Source: Mesocentrotus franciscanus
Taxonomy: Eukaryota > Echinodermata > Echinoidea > Camarodonta > Strongylocentrotidae
Assembly (NCBI GenBank): GCA_037976565.1
Contig: CP137672.1
Location: 28,422,877-28,486,876, forward strand
Direction: 5' to 3'
Length of the DNA: 64,000 nucleotides
The translations under genes were made by a program, and so were the position numbers. The notes under the pieces were generated by a model. That model had not been told where the DNA came from. It saw only the letters and a list, made by a program, of their open reading frames with translations, and ran no database searches. Below, piece by piece: positions 59,401 through 64,000 of this stretch; position 1 is the stretch's first letter, and each line of letters begins with the position of its first letter.

Positions 59401-60962
59401 AATTCACCTGTTGTTGGTAGACATGTCTCCTCTATTTCTTTCAAGTCCGCCGCCCGGAGAGCAGCTCTAAGAGTGGGAAGTTGTTTGGATGGTTTGACCG
59501 TCTTTGCCCAATTCTGTAGCATCATCACATTACCATTACTGGTCTTTCTACCTGTAGCCCAATTCGTCTCTAATGCCCGGTTGATAGCAGGAGTCGTGAC
59601 TTTCATCTTAAGACCGAGTCTCCTTAAATCACCATCATCTGATACGGCGTCTGCTACTTTGATGATAACGTCATCAATTCCGCGTGTTTGACTCGACGTT
59701 TGACCACTAGAATATAAAGAAAATAAAACGAAATCGTTCTTACAGAGCATGCTCAACGTTATACTACACATTTATTAAAGCGGTTTTCAAGTATTCCTTC
59801 GACAAATCACATAGTGAATAATCAAACGAAACAATATTGTCAATTTTCCTCCTGTTTAACTTTTTGCTCAAAAGCACTGCATGAAACCAATCCTTTTAAG
59901 TACAAGTCCACTCCAAAAATAACTTGCCTTTAATAGAACCAGAAAAATCAAACAAACCAATCAAAAATAGTTTGAGCAAAATCGGATAACTAATAAGAAA
60001 GTTATTAATTTTTGAAAAAGTATTTAAAACTAAAAACAATGGAAATCACTACACAAATTGCCAATTTGGTTATCAGATTGTGACGTCATGTCCTCACTAT
60101 TTGTCAATTGCTTTATATAGTTTAATCCCATTAATTTACCCTTTTATCCCCCAAAACTTGATTTCCCCGTGCCTTTACCCAGGTTAAATGATTTGTATCA
60201 TTTTGCTTGCATGACATTTCACAAAATTTGTTATGAACTTTGAAGAATTGATACTATTTTCTGAATATTGTATTTTTATAATTATTGATATTTATATAAA
60301 TAGTTTATCCAAATTCAAATTTTTCATGATTTAACTGTAAAAAAATACTCTATATTACTGCATCCACACCAAAACATATTACTATCAATCTAACTTGGAT
60401 GCTGGTGTGAAGAAATAAGGTTCTTAGGGGGAAAATAGGACTTTATATTATCAATATAAAGAAAATAATTAGTGGATAGTGAGGACCATACGTCACAGAC
60501 TCATGAGTAAGTTGCCAATTTGTGTAATGATTTTCAAAGTTTTTCATGTCATTAAAAATTCATAACTTTCTTATTAGTTATCCGATTTTGCTCAAACTTT
60601 TTTGATTGGTTTGTCTGATTTTTCTGGTTCTATTGAAAGTAAGTTATTTTTTTAGTGGACTTGGCCTTTAATGTATATATATACATGTACATGTATATAT
60701 GTAATATATATATATATATATATATCATTACTACCTGTACTTTACACGCCGTTGAGGTAATAAATCTCACTCAGTCATATGACAAGTGTGCCACTGTAGA
60801 ACCGTCCAATGATAATTGTAAATAAACAAGTTTTTTTTATTCATTGCTATATATATTTAATTTGTCAAATATACACGAAACATGATTGTACCTTGAACTT
60901 GGTGTGTCATCCCTCGCGGATTCAGTCTCCTCTTCACTTCTTTTATGCAGCATCTTTTCCAT
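25447..60962 (-). CDS. NLR receptor: Death - NACHT - LRR, 12 predicted coding exons, about 1203 aa
   Basis: Predicted cytosolic immune receptor of the NLR/STAND ATPase class, which in other animals oligomerises after ligand sensing and signals through its death-fold domain. Predicted join on the minus strand: 60892-60962, 59408-59706, 45349-46889, 44398-44586, 34926-35090, 34050-34214, 33237-33401, 32394-32558, 31523-31687, 28090-28224, 26605-26978, 25447-25624. The sum is 3612 nt, a multiple of three, and every exon phase matches. A Death domain lies at about residues 35-118. The NACHT exon has Walker A GEAGVGKST near 210, Walker B LILLDGLDE near 284 and a later FSFRHKLLQEYTASLYLA helix. LRRs run from about 638 to the end. 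Echinoderm NLRs commonly have this architecture. Extra exons or alternative ends cannot be excluded. Confidence 0.85.
26430..26492. repeat. (GA)n microsatellite in NLR 3' intron
   Basis: GA run with a short GGGCGCGC interruption; gives spurious leucine/serine-rich frames. Confidence 0.9.
26605..26978 (-). CDS. NLR exon 11: multiple LRRs (124 codons)
   Basis: The likely acceptor TTTCTTGAAG ends at 26979; the donor is GTGAGTC at 26604. It reads RQITSVDELYVDCDHVTSLW, then RVKTLILEW, HHLTHLEISG, SRLTKLSISGIDLYNEKAAE and HPHLTSIG: about four LxxLxLx repeats. It ends in phase 2 (GG). The acceptor choice is the least certain of the gene. Confidence 0.78.
28090..28224 (-). CDS. NLR exon 10: LRR exon (45 codons)
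   Basis: Acceptor TTGTCTTGGTACAG ends at 28225 and the donor is a strong GTAAGTATC at 28089. Reads IQKLSMMDVSMMTPRRLHSI and LPHLQSLGLIYIEQVDMDGG, an LRR with the LxxLxL pattern. Phase 0/0. Not part of the tandem family. Confidence 0.8.
28312..28899. mobile_element. TTAA-flanked MITE, 588 bp, in NLR intron
   Basis: The left end TTAAAGGGAAATCCAACC and the right end, reverse-complemented, TTAAAGGACACTCCAACC form imperfect TIRs with TTAA on both sides. The interior has the AAAAATCAAAG / GAGAAAGTTAC style of a widespread marine-invertebrate MITE group. Same style as 59896-60671. Confidence 0.65.
29806..30020. repeat. (GA)n-rich microsatellite in NLR intron
   Basis: About 200 bp of GAGAGA with GGGA interruptions; no coding content. 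The intron 28225-31522 around it otherwise shows only the 588-bp MITE. Confidence 0.85.
31523..31687 (-). CDS. NLR exon 9: LRR array unit 5 (55 codons), GC donor
   Basis: Acceptor CACATCACCAG; fully open, reading IEELNHKHANLGSAASSHYA, then LPNLRSLELDDVKLSDEFY. The base after the final AAG is GC (GCATACC) where its sisters have GT (GTATACC), so it either uses a weak GC donor, is skipped, or is decaying. Skipping would keep frame. Confidence 0.65.
32394..32558 (-). CDS. NLR exon 8: LRR array unit 4 (55 codons)
   Basis: Acceptor CACATCACCAG, donor GTATACC. Reads IEKLTHGYADLCSAASSHYA, then MHNLRSLKLYDVGLSDEFY; the usual PNL proline is His here. Phase 0/0. Confidence 0.82.
33237..33401 (-). CDS. 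NLR exon 7: LRR array unit 3 (55 codons)
   Basis: Acceptor CACATCACCAG, donor GTACAT. Reads IEKLTLGYMDLGSAASSHYA, then LPNLRSLKLCDVGLSDEFY. Phase 0/0. Confidence 0.82.
34050..34214 (-). CDS. NLR exon 6: LRR array unit 2 (55 codons)
   Basis: Acceptor CACATCACCAG, donor GTATACC, open throughout. Reads IEELNHYNADLSSAASSHYA, then MPNLRSLMLNVMKLSDEFYL. The most diverged array member at surface positions; contains no long Met-initiated frame and is easily missed. Confidence 0.78.
34926..35090 (-). CDS. NLR exon 5: LRR array unit 1 (55 codons)
   Basis: Acceptor TTATATTACCAG, donor GTATACC. Reads IEKLKHEYADLGSAASSHYA, then MPNLRSLKLYDVGLSDEFY. Phase 0/0, so it can be gained or lost without changing frame. 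Confidence 0.82.
35721..35800 (-). pseudogene. Relic of a further LRR array unit
   Basis: The first 30 or so bases of an LRR exon (ACTGATAAGCTAACGCACTA from 35752 on the minus strand) with its acceptor-side sequence, then abrupt loss of homology at 35721. Marks an upstream unit deleted or truncated. Confidence 0.65.
36475..36925. repeat. Local tandem duplication (about 365-bp offset) with one copy interrupted
   Basis: ATATTAGCAAGTG occurs at about 36477 and 36840. ATGGAGCACATGTTGAGG followed by ATGGAGCACATCTCCAAGG occurs at about 36669-36716 and 36862-36904. In the first copy these blocks are separated by a SINE-like insert, in the second by only about 10 bases. Confidence 0.65.
36488..36669 (+). 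mobile_element. SINE with a 7SL/Alu-domain-like head
   Basis: The head reads GTTGTGGCGTGCGCCTGTAA then TCCAGCTA, closely matching the start of the SRP (7SL) RNA Alu domain, which contains the internal pol III A-box region. GCAGGTTCGAGACT at 36553-36566 is a B-box-like motif. The tail has GTCTTTCGGATGGTGATGTT and AAAGGTCGGTCCCC, a form seen in many invertebrate SINEs, ending in (CA)n at 36655-36669. It could be a pol III SINE or a partial SRP RNA pseudogene. Confidence 0.55.
37190..37330 (-). repeat. Dispersed repeat family, inverted copy
   Basis: Reverse complement of the core found at 39525-39620 and 40205-40315: CGCCATCTTCGGCTGGCAGC, AAGTAAGTGGGG, TGGTGTGGTGGAGATCAAA and CCAGATTCTGGACTA. 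The 106-codon minus-strand frame over 37178-37498 is not supported as a gene because part of it is this repeat. Confidence 0.65.
37560..38340. repeat. Purine-rich minisatellite, unit about 60-90 bp
   Basis: Repeats of GATAGAATGATAAAAACAAA, GAATAACATAAGAGAAGGTG and GATAGAAGGAAGAAACAAAG in variable order. The near absence of stops on the complementary strand yields phenylalanine/leucine-rich frames of up to 237 codons in more than one frame, which are artefacts. Confidence 0.8.
38341..39458. other. NLR intron sequence, nothing recognised
   Basis: Mixed-composition DNA with a (TA)n run at 39120-39137. Short open frames on both strands have no domain content. Confidence 0.3.
39459..39690 (+). 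repeat. Dispersed repeat family, direct copy 1
   Basis: About 230 bp closely matching 40157-40385, from ACCAGCCCAGCCTGAG through CGCCATCTTCGG to CTAATGAGCGTGTGTGTG. Confidence 0.75.
39878..40164. mobile_element. hAT-type MITE, 271 bp (39886-40156) with 8-bp target duplication
   Basis: The ends are CAGGGGCGGATCCAG and CTGGATCCGCCACTG, imperfect TIRs of hAT type. ACCAGCCC flanks both sides (39878-39885 and 40157-40164), the 8-bp duplication hAT elements make. It inserted exactly at the start of direct copy 2 of the repeat family. GC-rich interior with A and T runs. Confidence 0.85.
40157..40385 (+). repeat. Dispersed repeat family, direct copy 2
   Basis: Second direct copy, starting at the hAT target site. 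A partial inverted relative (TCTAGAATCTGGCC, GCCGAAGATG) is also visible at about 39788-39850. Confidence 0.75.
41260..41901 (+). pseudogene. Endonuclease part of the CR1-like element
   Basis: A 213-codon open remnant with the APE endonuclease pattern: ETRLD-like KTRLDSSVSD, GVGILIYIKE, YRPPNS, FILLGDLNCDI and MSDHYMI. The catalytic D and the final SDH are kept, but the frame closes before the RT. Confidence 0.82.
42143..43654 (+). pseudogene. Reverse transcriptase part of the CR1-like element, two internal frameshifts
   Basis: Three adjacent open pieces (42143-42781, 42766-42975, 42977-43654) in different frames together cover RT blocks 1 to 7, including VPQGSILGP and the YADD catalytic box. 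The A-run at 42723-42728 and the region near 42945 are the frameshift sites. Confidence 0.85.
44263..44397. other. Short NLR intron remnant between CR1-like tail and exon 4
   Basis: About 135 bases of AT-rich sequence with no feature seen. Confidence 0.3.
44398..44586 (-). CDS. NLR exon 4: first LRR exon (63 codons)
   Basis: The acceptor TTTTTGTACAG is followed by ATAAGAAG; the donor is GTATCA at 44397. Phase 0 on both sides. It reads GLFTLQDLRHLDI and CLDDEFYTGMSAAASQSK, the same frame and end motif (DEFY...SxSK) as the downstream 165-bp exons but clearly diverged, so it lies outside the recent array. Confidence 0.82.
45349..46889 (-). CDS. NLR exon 3: NACHT NTPase and winged-helix region
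   Basis: A single 1541-nt exon. Its acceptor TTTTCCAG ends at 46890 and its donor is a perfect GTAAGT at 45348-45343. In order it holds a linker, YEDLFSF, Walker A GEAGVGKST, LLFHESFRDI, Walker B VLILLDGLDE, sensor-type VLISTRPFRADQ, the QFMAPFPFFCCMLCYMW helix typical of NACHT proteins, then the winged-helix end FSFRHKLLQEYTASLYLASL. All nucleotide-binding residues are present, so the ATPase is predicted to be active. No frame breaks. Confidence 0.93.
47252..47483 (+). repeat. 5' LTR (232 bp)
   Basis: Begins TGTAGTGGTAGC and ends AACATAATA; contains AATAAA within GCCTCAATAAAGC at about 47411-47423, the likely retroviral-type poly(A) signal. Confidence 0.9.
47874..48482 (+). pseudogene. gag capsid region of the gypsy element
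   Basis: A 202-codon frame beginning MANLSQPPTLDLKGNISENW, with RRFKQKF and later RLLRQDDLPWDKTLQVCRTA, matches gypsy gag (retrotrans_gag type). It closes just before the two CCHC zinc knuckles, which are in the -1 frame relative to gag, at 48518-48620 (CSRCGNRHGKDKC and CKKCGKQNHFAKC). Confidence 0.85.
48485..49057 (+). pseudogene. Zinc knuckles and aspartic protease of the gypsy element
   Basis: One frame holds both CCHC knuckles and then the protease active site DTGAQANLLP at about 48758-48787 and the later PVLGLRTSEDL block. A TAA at 49055-49057 interrupts the frame before the RT. Confidence 0.82.
49061..50737 (+). pseudogene. RT and RNase H of the gypsy element, frameshifted
   Basis: Pieces 49070-49303, 49246-49656 and 49829-50737 lie in alternating frames. 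RT motifs include SSLVVVMKK, YFSKLDASSGFWQI, RLPFGICSAPE and MMDDVIVW (catalytic DD kept). RNase H shows LSADASKDGIGAVLLQ, EKELLAITYACERFH and TDHKPL. Breaks near 49295 and 49650-49830. Confidence 0.88.
50640..51310 (+). pseudogene. Integrase with zinc-binding N and C-terminal domain but no catalytic core
   Basis: The N-terminal H2C2 finger is present (HEGHLGI, then in a shifted frame CTSCLKY) up to RPWEKVAV near 50870. The sequence then jumps to KHARDLSKLKPGD and the basic C-terminal region at about 50945-51160. The segment that normally holds the DDE catalytic triad is absent. Confidence 0.8.
51723..51950 (+). repeat. 3' LTR (228 bp)
   Basis: Same as the 5' LTR except for about seven substitutions and a 4-bp deletion near 51809. 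Confidence 0.9.
51956..52296. other. NLR intron between the gypsy element and fold-back element
   Basis: Contains an 86-codon open frame (52010-52270, +) with no recognisable domain; not called as a gene. Confidence 0.3.
53690..53755 (+). repeat. Non-LTR/SINE-type 3' tail
   Basis: TAATGCGCTATATAAAAATG followed by TTAATTATTATCATTAT is the GCGCTATATAA tail type also seen at 56491 and 63630. Confidence 0.45.
53756..53878. mobile_element. Small palindromic MITE nested in the fold-back element
   Basis: The left end ATAAAGAGTTGCGATTGATTC pairs with GAATCAATTGTAACTCTTTAT at the right end. About 120 bp in all. Confidence 0.65.
54079..54344. mobile_element. MITE with about 60-bp TIRs nested in the fold-back element
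   Basis: Left GCCTGTCACATTTTTTTTGT, AGAAAGAAAAACATTAGTGA and GAGTCATCAGAACCTGCAAA are mirrored at the right as TTTGCAGGTTCTGATGACTC to ACAAAAAATGTGGCAGGC. 266 bp long. Confidence 0.78.
55660..55850 (+). repeat. SINE-like dispersed repeat, copy a
   Basis: GGCTAATGCTAGGGTAATAA, CAGTACAGCGCTT and TATTAAGCGCTTTGCAGTGC, followed by AATAAAAAAAA. Related to 56400-56510 and to the tail at 63600-63650. Confidence 0.45.
55851..56374. repeat. Intron sequence with short direct duplications
   Basis: CTTCTAATTGCTTGTCTCAT with GATATCTAA.ATCATTCTT occurs at about 56204-56245 and 56317-56356. The block ATTCTTGTCACTTCTATTGC to AATAAGGAGCAT (56240-56292) recurs at 58378-58432. Confidence 0.6.
56375..56510 (+). 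repeat. SINE-like dispersed repeat, copy b
   Basis: TAATGCCAGGGTAATAATCG, GGAGCGCCAGGAGTGTC and GAGCGCTATACAAGAACCCA, then an ATTATCATTATT tail, in the same order as other copies. Confidence 0.45.
56511..58340. mobile_element. Non-autonomous TIR element, 1.83 kb, with CRE palindromes and a tRNA-like insert
   Basis: AGGTGGGCTG at 56511-56520 and CAACCCACCT at 58331-58340 are inverted with one mismatch. TGACGTCA occurs near 56714 and 57287, and TGACGTCAGC near 57324. GAGTCGGAGATATGATTTC occurs twice (about 57231 and 58035). GCGCGC clusters lie at 56850-56975. The 136-codon frame at 57443-57853 crosses repeat and tRNA-like sequence and is not called as a gene. Confidence 0.55.
57752..57822 (+). 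ncRNA. tRNA-like (pol III promoter-like) sequence
   Basis: GGTATAGTGGTCATTGCA resembles a tRNA A box/D arm and ACGTTCGATTCCTGG resembles the B box/T arm, about 32 bases apart, as in Asp/Glu-type tRNAs. The acceptor and T stems do not pair well, so it is a tRNA pseudogene or SINE head rather than a working tRNA. Confidence 0.45.
58341..59407. other. NLR intron 2 proximal part
   Basis: Holds the second copy of the ATTCTTGTCACTTCTATTGC block (58378-58490); otherwise nothing recognised before exon 2. Confidence 0.35.
59408..59706 (-). CDS. NLR exon 2: Death domain
   Basis: The acceptor TTCTAG precedes 59706 and the donor is GTGAAT at 59407. The reading VADAVSDDGDLRRLGLKMKV, followed by NGNVMMLQNWAK and LRAALRAADLKEIEE, has the six-helix pattern of a Death domain: a conserved W near the second half and a final helix LRxALRxADLxxIxE. 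Death domains recruit downstream signalling adaptors by homotypic contact. The exon is 299 nt and ends in phase 1. Confidence 0.85.
59896..60671. mobile_element. TTAA-flanked palindromic MITE, 776 bp, in NLR intron 1
   Basis: The arms are complementary over several hundred bases: ACAAGTCCACT..AAAAATAACTT, AACCAGAAAAATCA, AAACCAATCAAAAA, TTTGAGCAAAATCGGATAAC and TAATAAGAAAGTTAT on the left are mirrored on the right. TTAA lies at both outer borders. GACGTCA/CGTCAC blocks near the inner arm also pair. Confidence 0.8.
60892..60962 (-). CDS. NLR exon 1: start codon
   Basis: Reads MEKMLHKRSEEETESARDD and on to an AG|GTACAA donor, leaving two bases (AG) that combine with the T opening the Death exon to give Ser. 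A good acceptor (TCTCTCTTCAG) ends at 60980, so 17 bases of 5'UTR precede the ATG in this exon and at least one non-coding exon should lie upstream. Confidence 0.65.
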
Positions 60963-60979
60963 CGTGGATGGTATCCAGG
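60963..60979 (-). promoter_or_regulatory. NLR 5'UTR segment in the start exon
   Basis: Seventeen bases between a pyrimidine-rich acceptor (ends at 60980) and the ATG. Implies a further 5' exon and the promoter upstream, somewhere beyond 60980. Confidence 0.45.
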
Positions 60980-60980
60980 C

Positions 60981-62747
60981 TGAAGAGAGATGTAGAAACA
61001 GAATAAGAAATCATCACAAAAAATATTTAACTGATGGGTTTACCGTTATTATAGCGGTATTGCGGGATCGAGTATGAACTGCAATTTCAACTACTATTCA
61101 ACATTTTTACATGATTATAAAAGTATTTGAATTGTCTATTAGCTTGGTATTAAAATGAAGAACAGAATTTCCTTCAGGTTGTTAAAAGTGATCAACAAAA
61201 TTATAAGGGAAAATCAATAGATTTTTTTTCACTAAGAATACTTATATTCGTAACATAGGCGTACTACGAAACAATCCTATAATTATATATATGGTCATAC
61301 CATTCCCATACTGATATCACATTTCACATAACCTTGCATTCCATCACCTTTTTAAACTGACTTTTATCATTTTTGTTGTTATCATACCAACGTATTATAA
61401 GTCATTCAGGCATTCGAGCACATACAGATATAGTCTTTTACTCTAACAACATTTCAAAGATACTAGTTCTGTTTTCTTATAATTTGGGAATTTGTATGTG
61501 TTCGCTCAGTCGAATTACACAGGTACCCACCTAGGATAGCGGGCTCCTATCACCTTCAAAAAGGGAACCCTATTGATAATACAATTTTTTACTTTTACAG
61601 GACCCAAATTGTCTTTCGAATTATTCGAAAGTGAGACCCATTTTATATCGTTTCAGGAATGCACTTAAAGGTTATTTTCTCCAGCAGTATGAATAAATGA
61701 CCCAATAGACAGCTCTTTGTATTGATTATTTTTGTCAAACATTTCATTGCTGTTAGCTTTTTCATCTCGCACCCATGCCTCGCATGGTTTTTCTGTATTT
61801 TAAGTCAGTAGTTCATGAACAAAAGCAACCAATAAAAAAAAAATTAGCAACTAACTTTGGTTTTAAAAAATGTTATCGAGTGAGATTACCACCGTTTTGA
61901 CCACATAAGATCAGAGAAAAATATATATATGAATCCTGCCTGTCCTCCCAGGGTCGGAAAGCGGTCTTTTTTTAAAAACCTCAACACGATCACAAAACCC
62001 TTTTGAACATCAACCTAAGCCAATTTCAGTAGCCTTGTCCACCACTTAATTAATAATGACGTTCGTATAAGTTAATCTATATACACACGATTTCTATGAA
62101 ATTTACAATAGATCATTGAAATTCCCCTTCACTTGATTATTCGAAAACCTTTGCGATCGTGTTTCTGTAACCTCTGAAAAACGGCTTTTCATGATTTTCT
62201 ATCTCATTTTAGGGCATTAAAACTGGATCTGTCTATGATATTTGATTCCACGAATTTCTTCTTCAAATTATTGTGTGCATGTGCAAAAGTGTACAAAAAA
62301 GGGTGTGATTTGCAGTATAGTGGAGGGGCCTAGAGTAAAATAGGGCTAGTTCGGTATTGGCCCGGTGAATAGATGATTTACAGACAAGTAGGAAAAAAAA
62401 ACAAAGAAGAGAGGAATTAAAGGAAGAAAGGAGAAAGGAAGCTGTGAAAAGGGAGGAATATAAAGAGCGAAAAGGAGAACTTACAAGACGAAACATACAC
62501 TGACAGAAAAATGGGGACGCATGGATAGTAGACAAGACAAGAGATGGTAACGTCGCTTCATAGTGAATGCAGCAGTATATACATAGACCACTCCGTGTGT
62601 GTATACATGCAAAGAAAGGATATCACAAGCGTATCGAAAGCATTATCGTATCAATGAGTTGTAATAACACTGTTGCTCATAAAGTTTAAACTTTCTGTCA
62701 TCCTCCCCAACTAAGCGACTGCGAAAACATAGTCTACTCCAGACATA
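60981..62747. other. NLR 5' flank, no gene seen
   Basis: AT-rich; the promoter is expected here or further right. Nothing recognisable as coding; the 90-codon frame at 62263-62535 (-) is low-complexity. Confidence 0.3.
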
Positions 62748-62929
62748 TTGGCCCGAATTCACAAAGGAGGTTTGTCGACAAACCTACGTTTATGTGCGTC
62801 ATATGACGCGTTTCGATGCGTTTCAGACCAAGGTTCAGACAAACCTTGGCCTGAAACGCGTCAAAACGCGTCATATGACGCACATAAAACCTAGGTTTGT
62901 CTACAAATCTCCTTTGTGAATTCGGGCAA
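62748..62929. mobile_element. TA-flanked palindromic MITE, 182 bp
   Basis: The whole element is a hairpin: CCCGAATTCACAAAGGAG, TTTGTCGACAAACCTA and ATGTGCGTCATATGACGCGT on the left are mirrored on the right. TA on both sides (62746-62747, 62930-62931) fits a mariner-like target duplication. The MITE accounts for the whole 94-codon minus-strand frame that overlaps it. Confidence 0.85.
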
Positions 62930-63459
62930 TAAAGTCTATATCCTCTTGGACCGTAATTGAACTTTTTCAACGCACGCCAACTAGGGATGTCAAGGAGAGT
63001 ACAATTAAGGTACGTCAACTTTTTGTTATTGATCCTGTTGTATCATATTAAGTGATAAAATAAACAAGAATAGGTCATACAAATCAATATCATACAGTAA
63101 AAATTAAGTTAAGGCTTTTGAGGTGTAGAGACTCTACGGGCCTGGAATAATTAAACAAGGCACAATCGTTTATTTAGAAAATCTTTATCAAGCAGATGAG
63201 GTAGGTCATTAGTGGCGTATACCTTGACTTTGGCTTCGGAGGGAGGGGGACATCCGAGCCAGTAGTGAGATCATTTTAAGGGACCTACATGTAATTTCCA
63301 TTGGTGAAAGGGGGTTGTATGGATAAGGGTGTTCCTTTTTTATCCATCTCTTTAACATCAATTAATTGTGCGATTAGCATTCGCTATGTCCTTAAAGAAG
63401 GCTCCTCATGTACACTGTTTTTTTCCATGTGGGTGTTAAAGGGGGAACATGTGAGATGC

Positions 63460-63645
63460 GAAAGCCACAGTTGTTTGCTCAGCATTGTGAGCGTCTGATA
63501 ATGGCGCCTGGCTGGACTGCTCTGCAGGGAGTGGAGATTGCGTATACATTTTGTGCGAACAAGCCTGAATCCGATGGCCGGTATATTTATTATATAACTG
63601 TAAAGCGTTTACAGAAATGCATTATATTAAGCGCTATGTAAATAC
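63460..63645 (+). repeat. SINE-like dispersed repeat, copy c
   Basis: Ends with ACTGTAAAGCGTTTACAG and TATTAAGCGCTATGTAAATA; the upstream part (GCGCCTGGCTGGACTGCTCT) is GC-richer than its surroundings. Confidence 0.4.
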
Positions 63646-64000
63646 AAAATATAACTAAACCCTTAGTTAAAAGCGAGCATAAAATTGGGCCAGATATACT
63701 TTTTAATTAGGATACATACGTAGTATTTTAGCACATGAATTATGTAGAGGCGTATAAAATCTATAGACCTCTTTTTGTTCGAGGATATTTCACATTGATT
63801 TCATTTTATAAGACATACTTATCAGGTAAAACGTAAGCCCGATTCCCTATTCTTTATCGACTTACGTTTTTACCTCATTACCTATGCTTAAACTGTTAAC
63901 ATCATCGTCTTTTTACCCGAGCAACACATCTTTGAGAAAATGACCGTGATGGTTAGTTTATTTTAATATTTATTCAAAACGTTTAATTGATCATGAATCA
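63646..64000. other. Window end, nothing recognised
   Basis: AT-rich with no coding or repeat signal beyond short palindromes near 63830-63875 (ACGTAAGCCCGATT / GACTTACGT). Confidence 0.3.

Overview
The window is animal nuclear DNA: AT-rich, intron-bearing genes, long microsatellites and dense transposon debris. A Death-NACHT-LRR receptor gene of the kind greatly expanded in sea urchins, together with the style of the repeats, points to an echinoderm, most likely a sea urchin. A hemichordate cannot be excluded. This is inference from gene and repeat style, not from a search.

Layout. (1) 162-289 (+) is the last coding exon of SMG6, the PIN-domain endonuclease of nonsense-mediated decay, followed by probable 3'UTR. 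(2) 6657-10639 (-) is a complete three-exon sedoheptulokinase gene (SHPK, about 482 aa) with compatible intron phases; it converges on SMG6. (3) 10.8-25.4 kb has no recognisable host gene. It holds a GA-rich higher-order satellite, a 0.4 kb segment duplicated 4 kb apart, CR1-like remnants, a TTAA-flanked MITE, a fold-back element built of CCAGTT minisatellite arms, and a 1.2 kb TIR element with an internal near-perfect hairpin. (4) 25447-60962 (-) is one large NLR gene. I reconstructed 12 coding exons with matching phases: start exon, Death domain, NACHT plus winged-helix region, nine LRR-region exons, a stop, then AATAAA. The predicted product is about 1203 aa. Five of the LRR exons are 165-bp copies in a tandem array with an 810-880 bp period. 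Their differences cluster at the LxLxx beta-strand positions.

The NLR introns carry many insertions: a frame-broken CR1-like retrotransposon, a Ty3/gypsy element with two LTRs and a 5-bp target duplication but no integrase core, a hAT MITE with an 8-bp target duplication, TTAA-flanked MITEs, a 7SL/Alu-domain-like SINE, a 3.4 kb fold-back element with arms of about 1.1 kb, and a TIR element containing a tRNA-like sequence. (5) 61-64 kb is the NLR 5' flank, with a palindromic TA-flanked MITE and a SINE-like tail.

The SMG6 and SHPK genes are ordinary housekeeping genes. The main biology is the NLR locus, where tandem exon duplication seems to be generating new ligand-sensing LRR surfaces. Exon borders were read by eye from splice motifs and phase; no transcript evidence was available.
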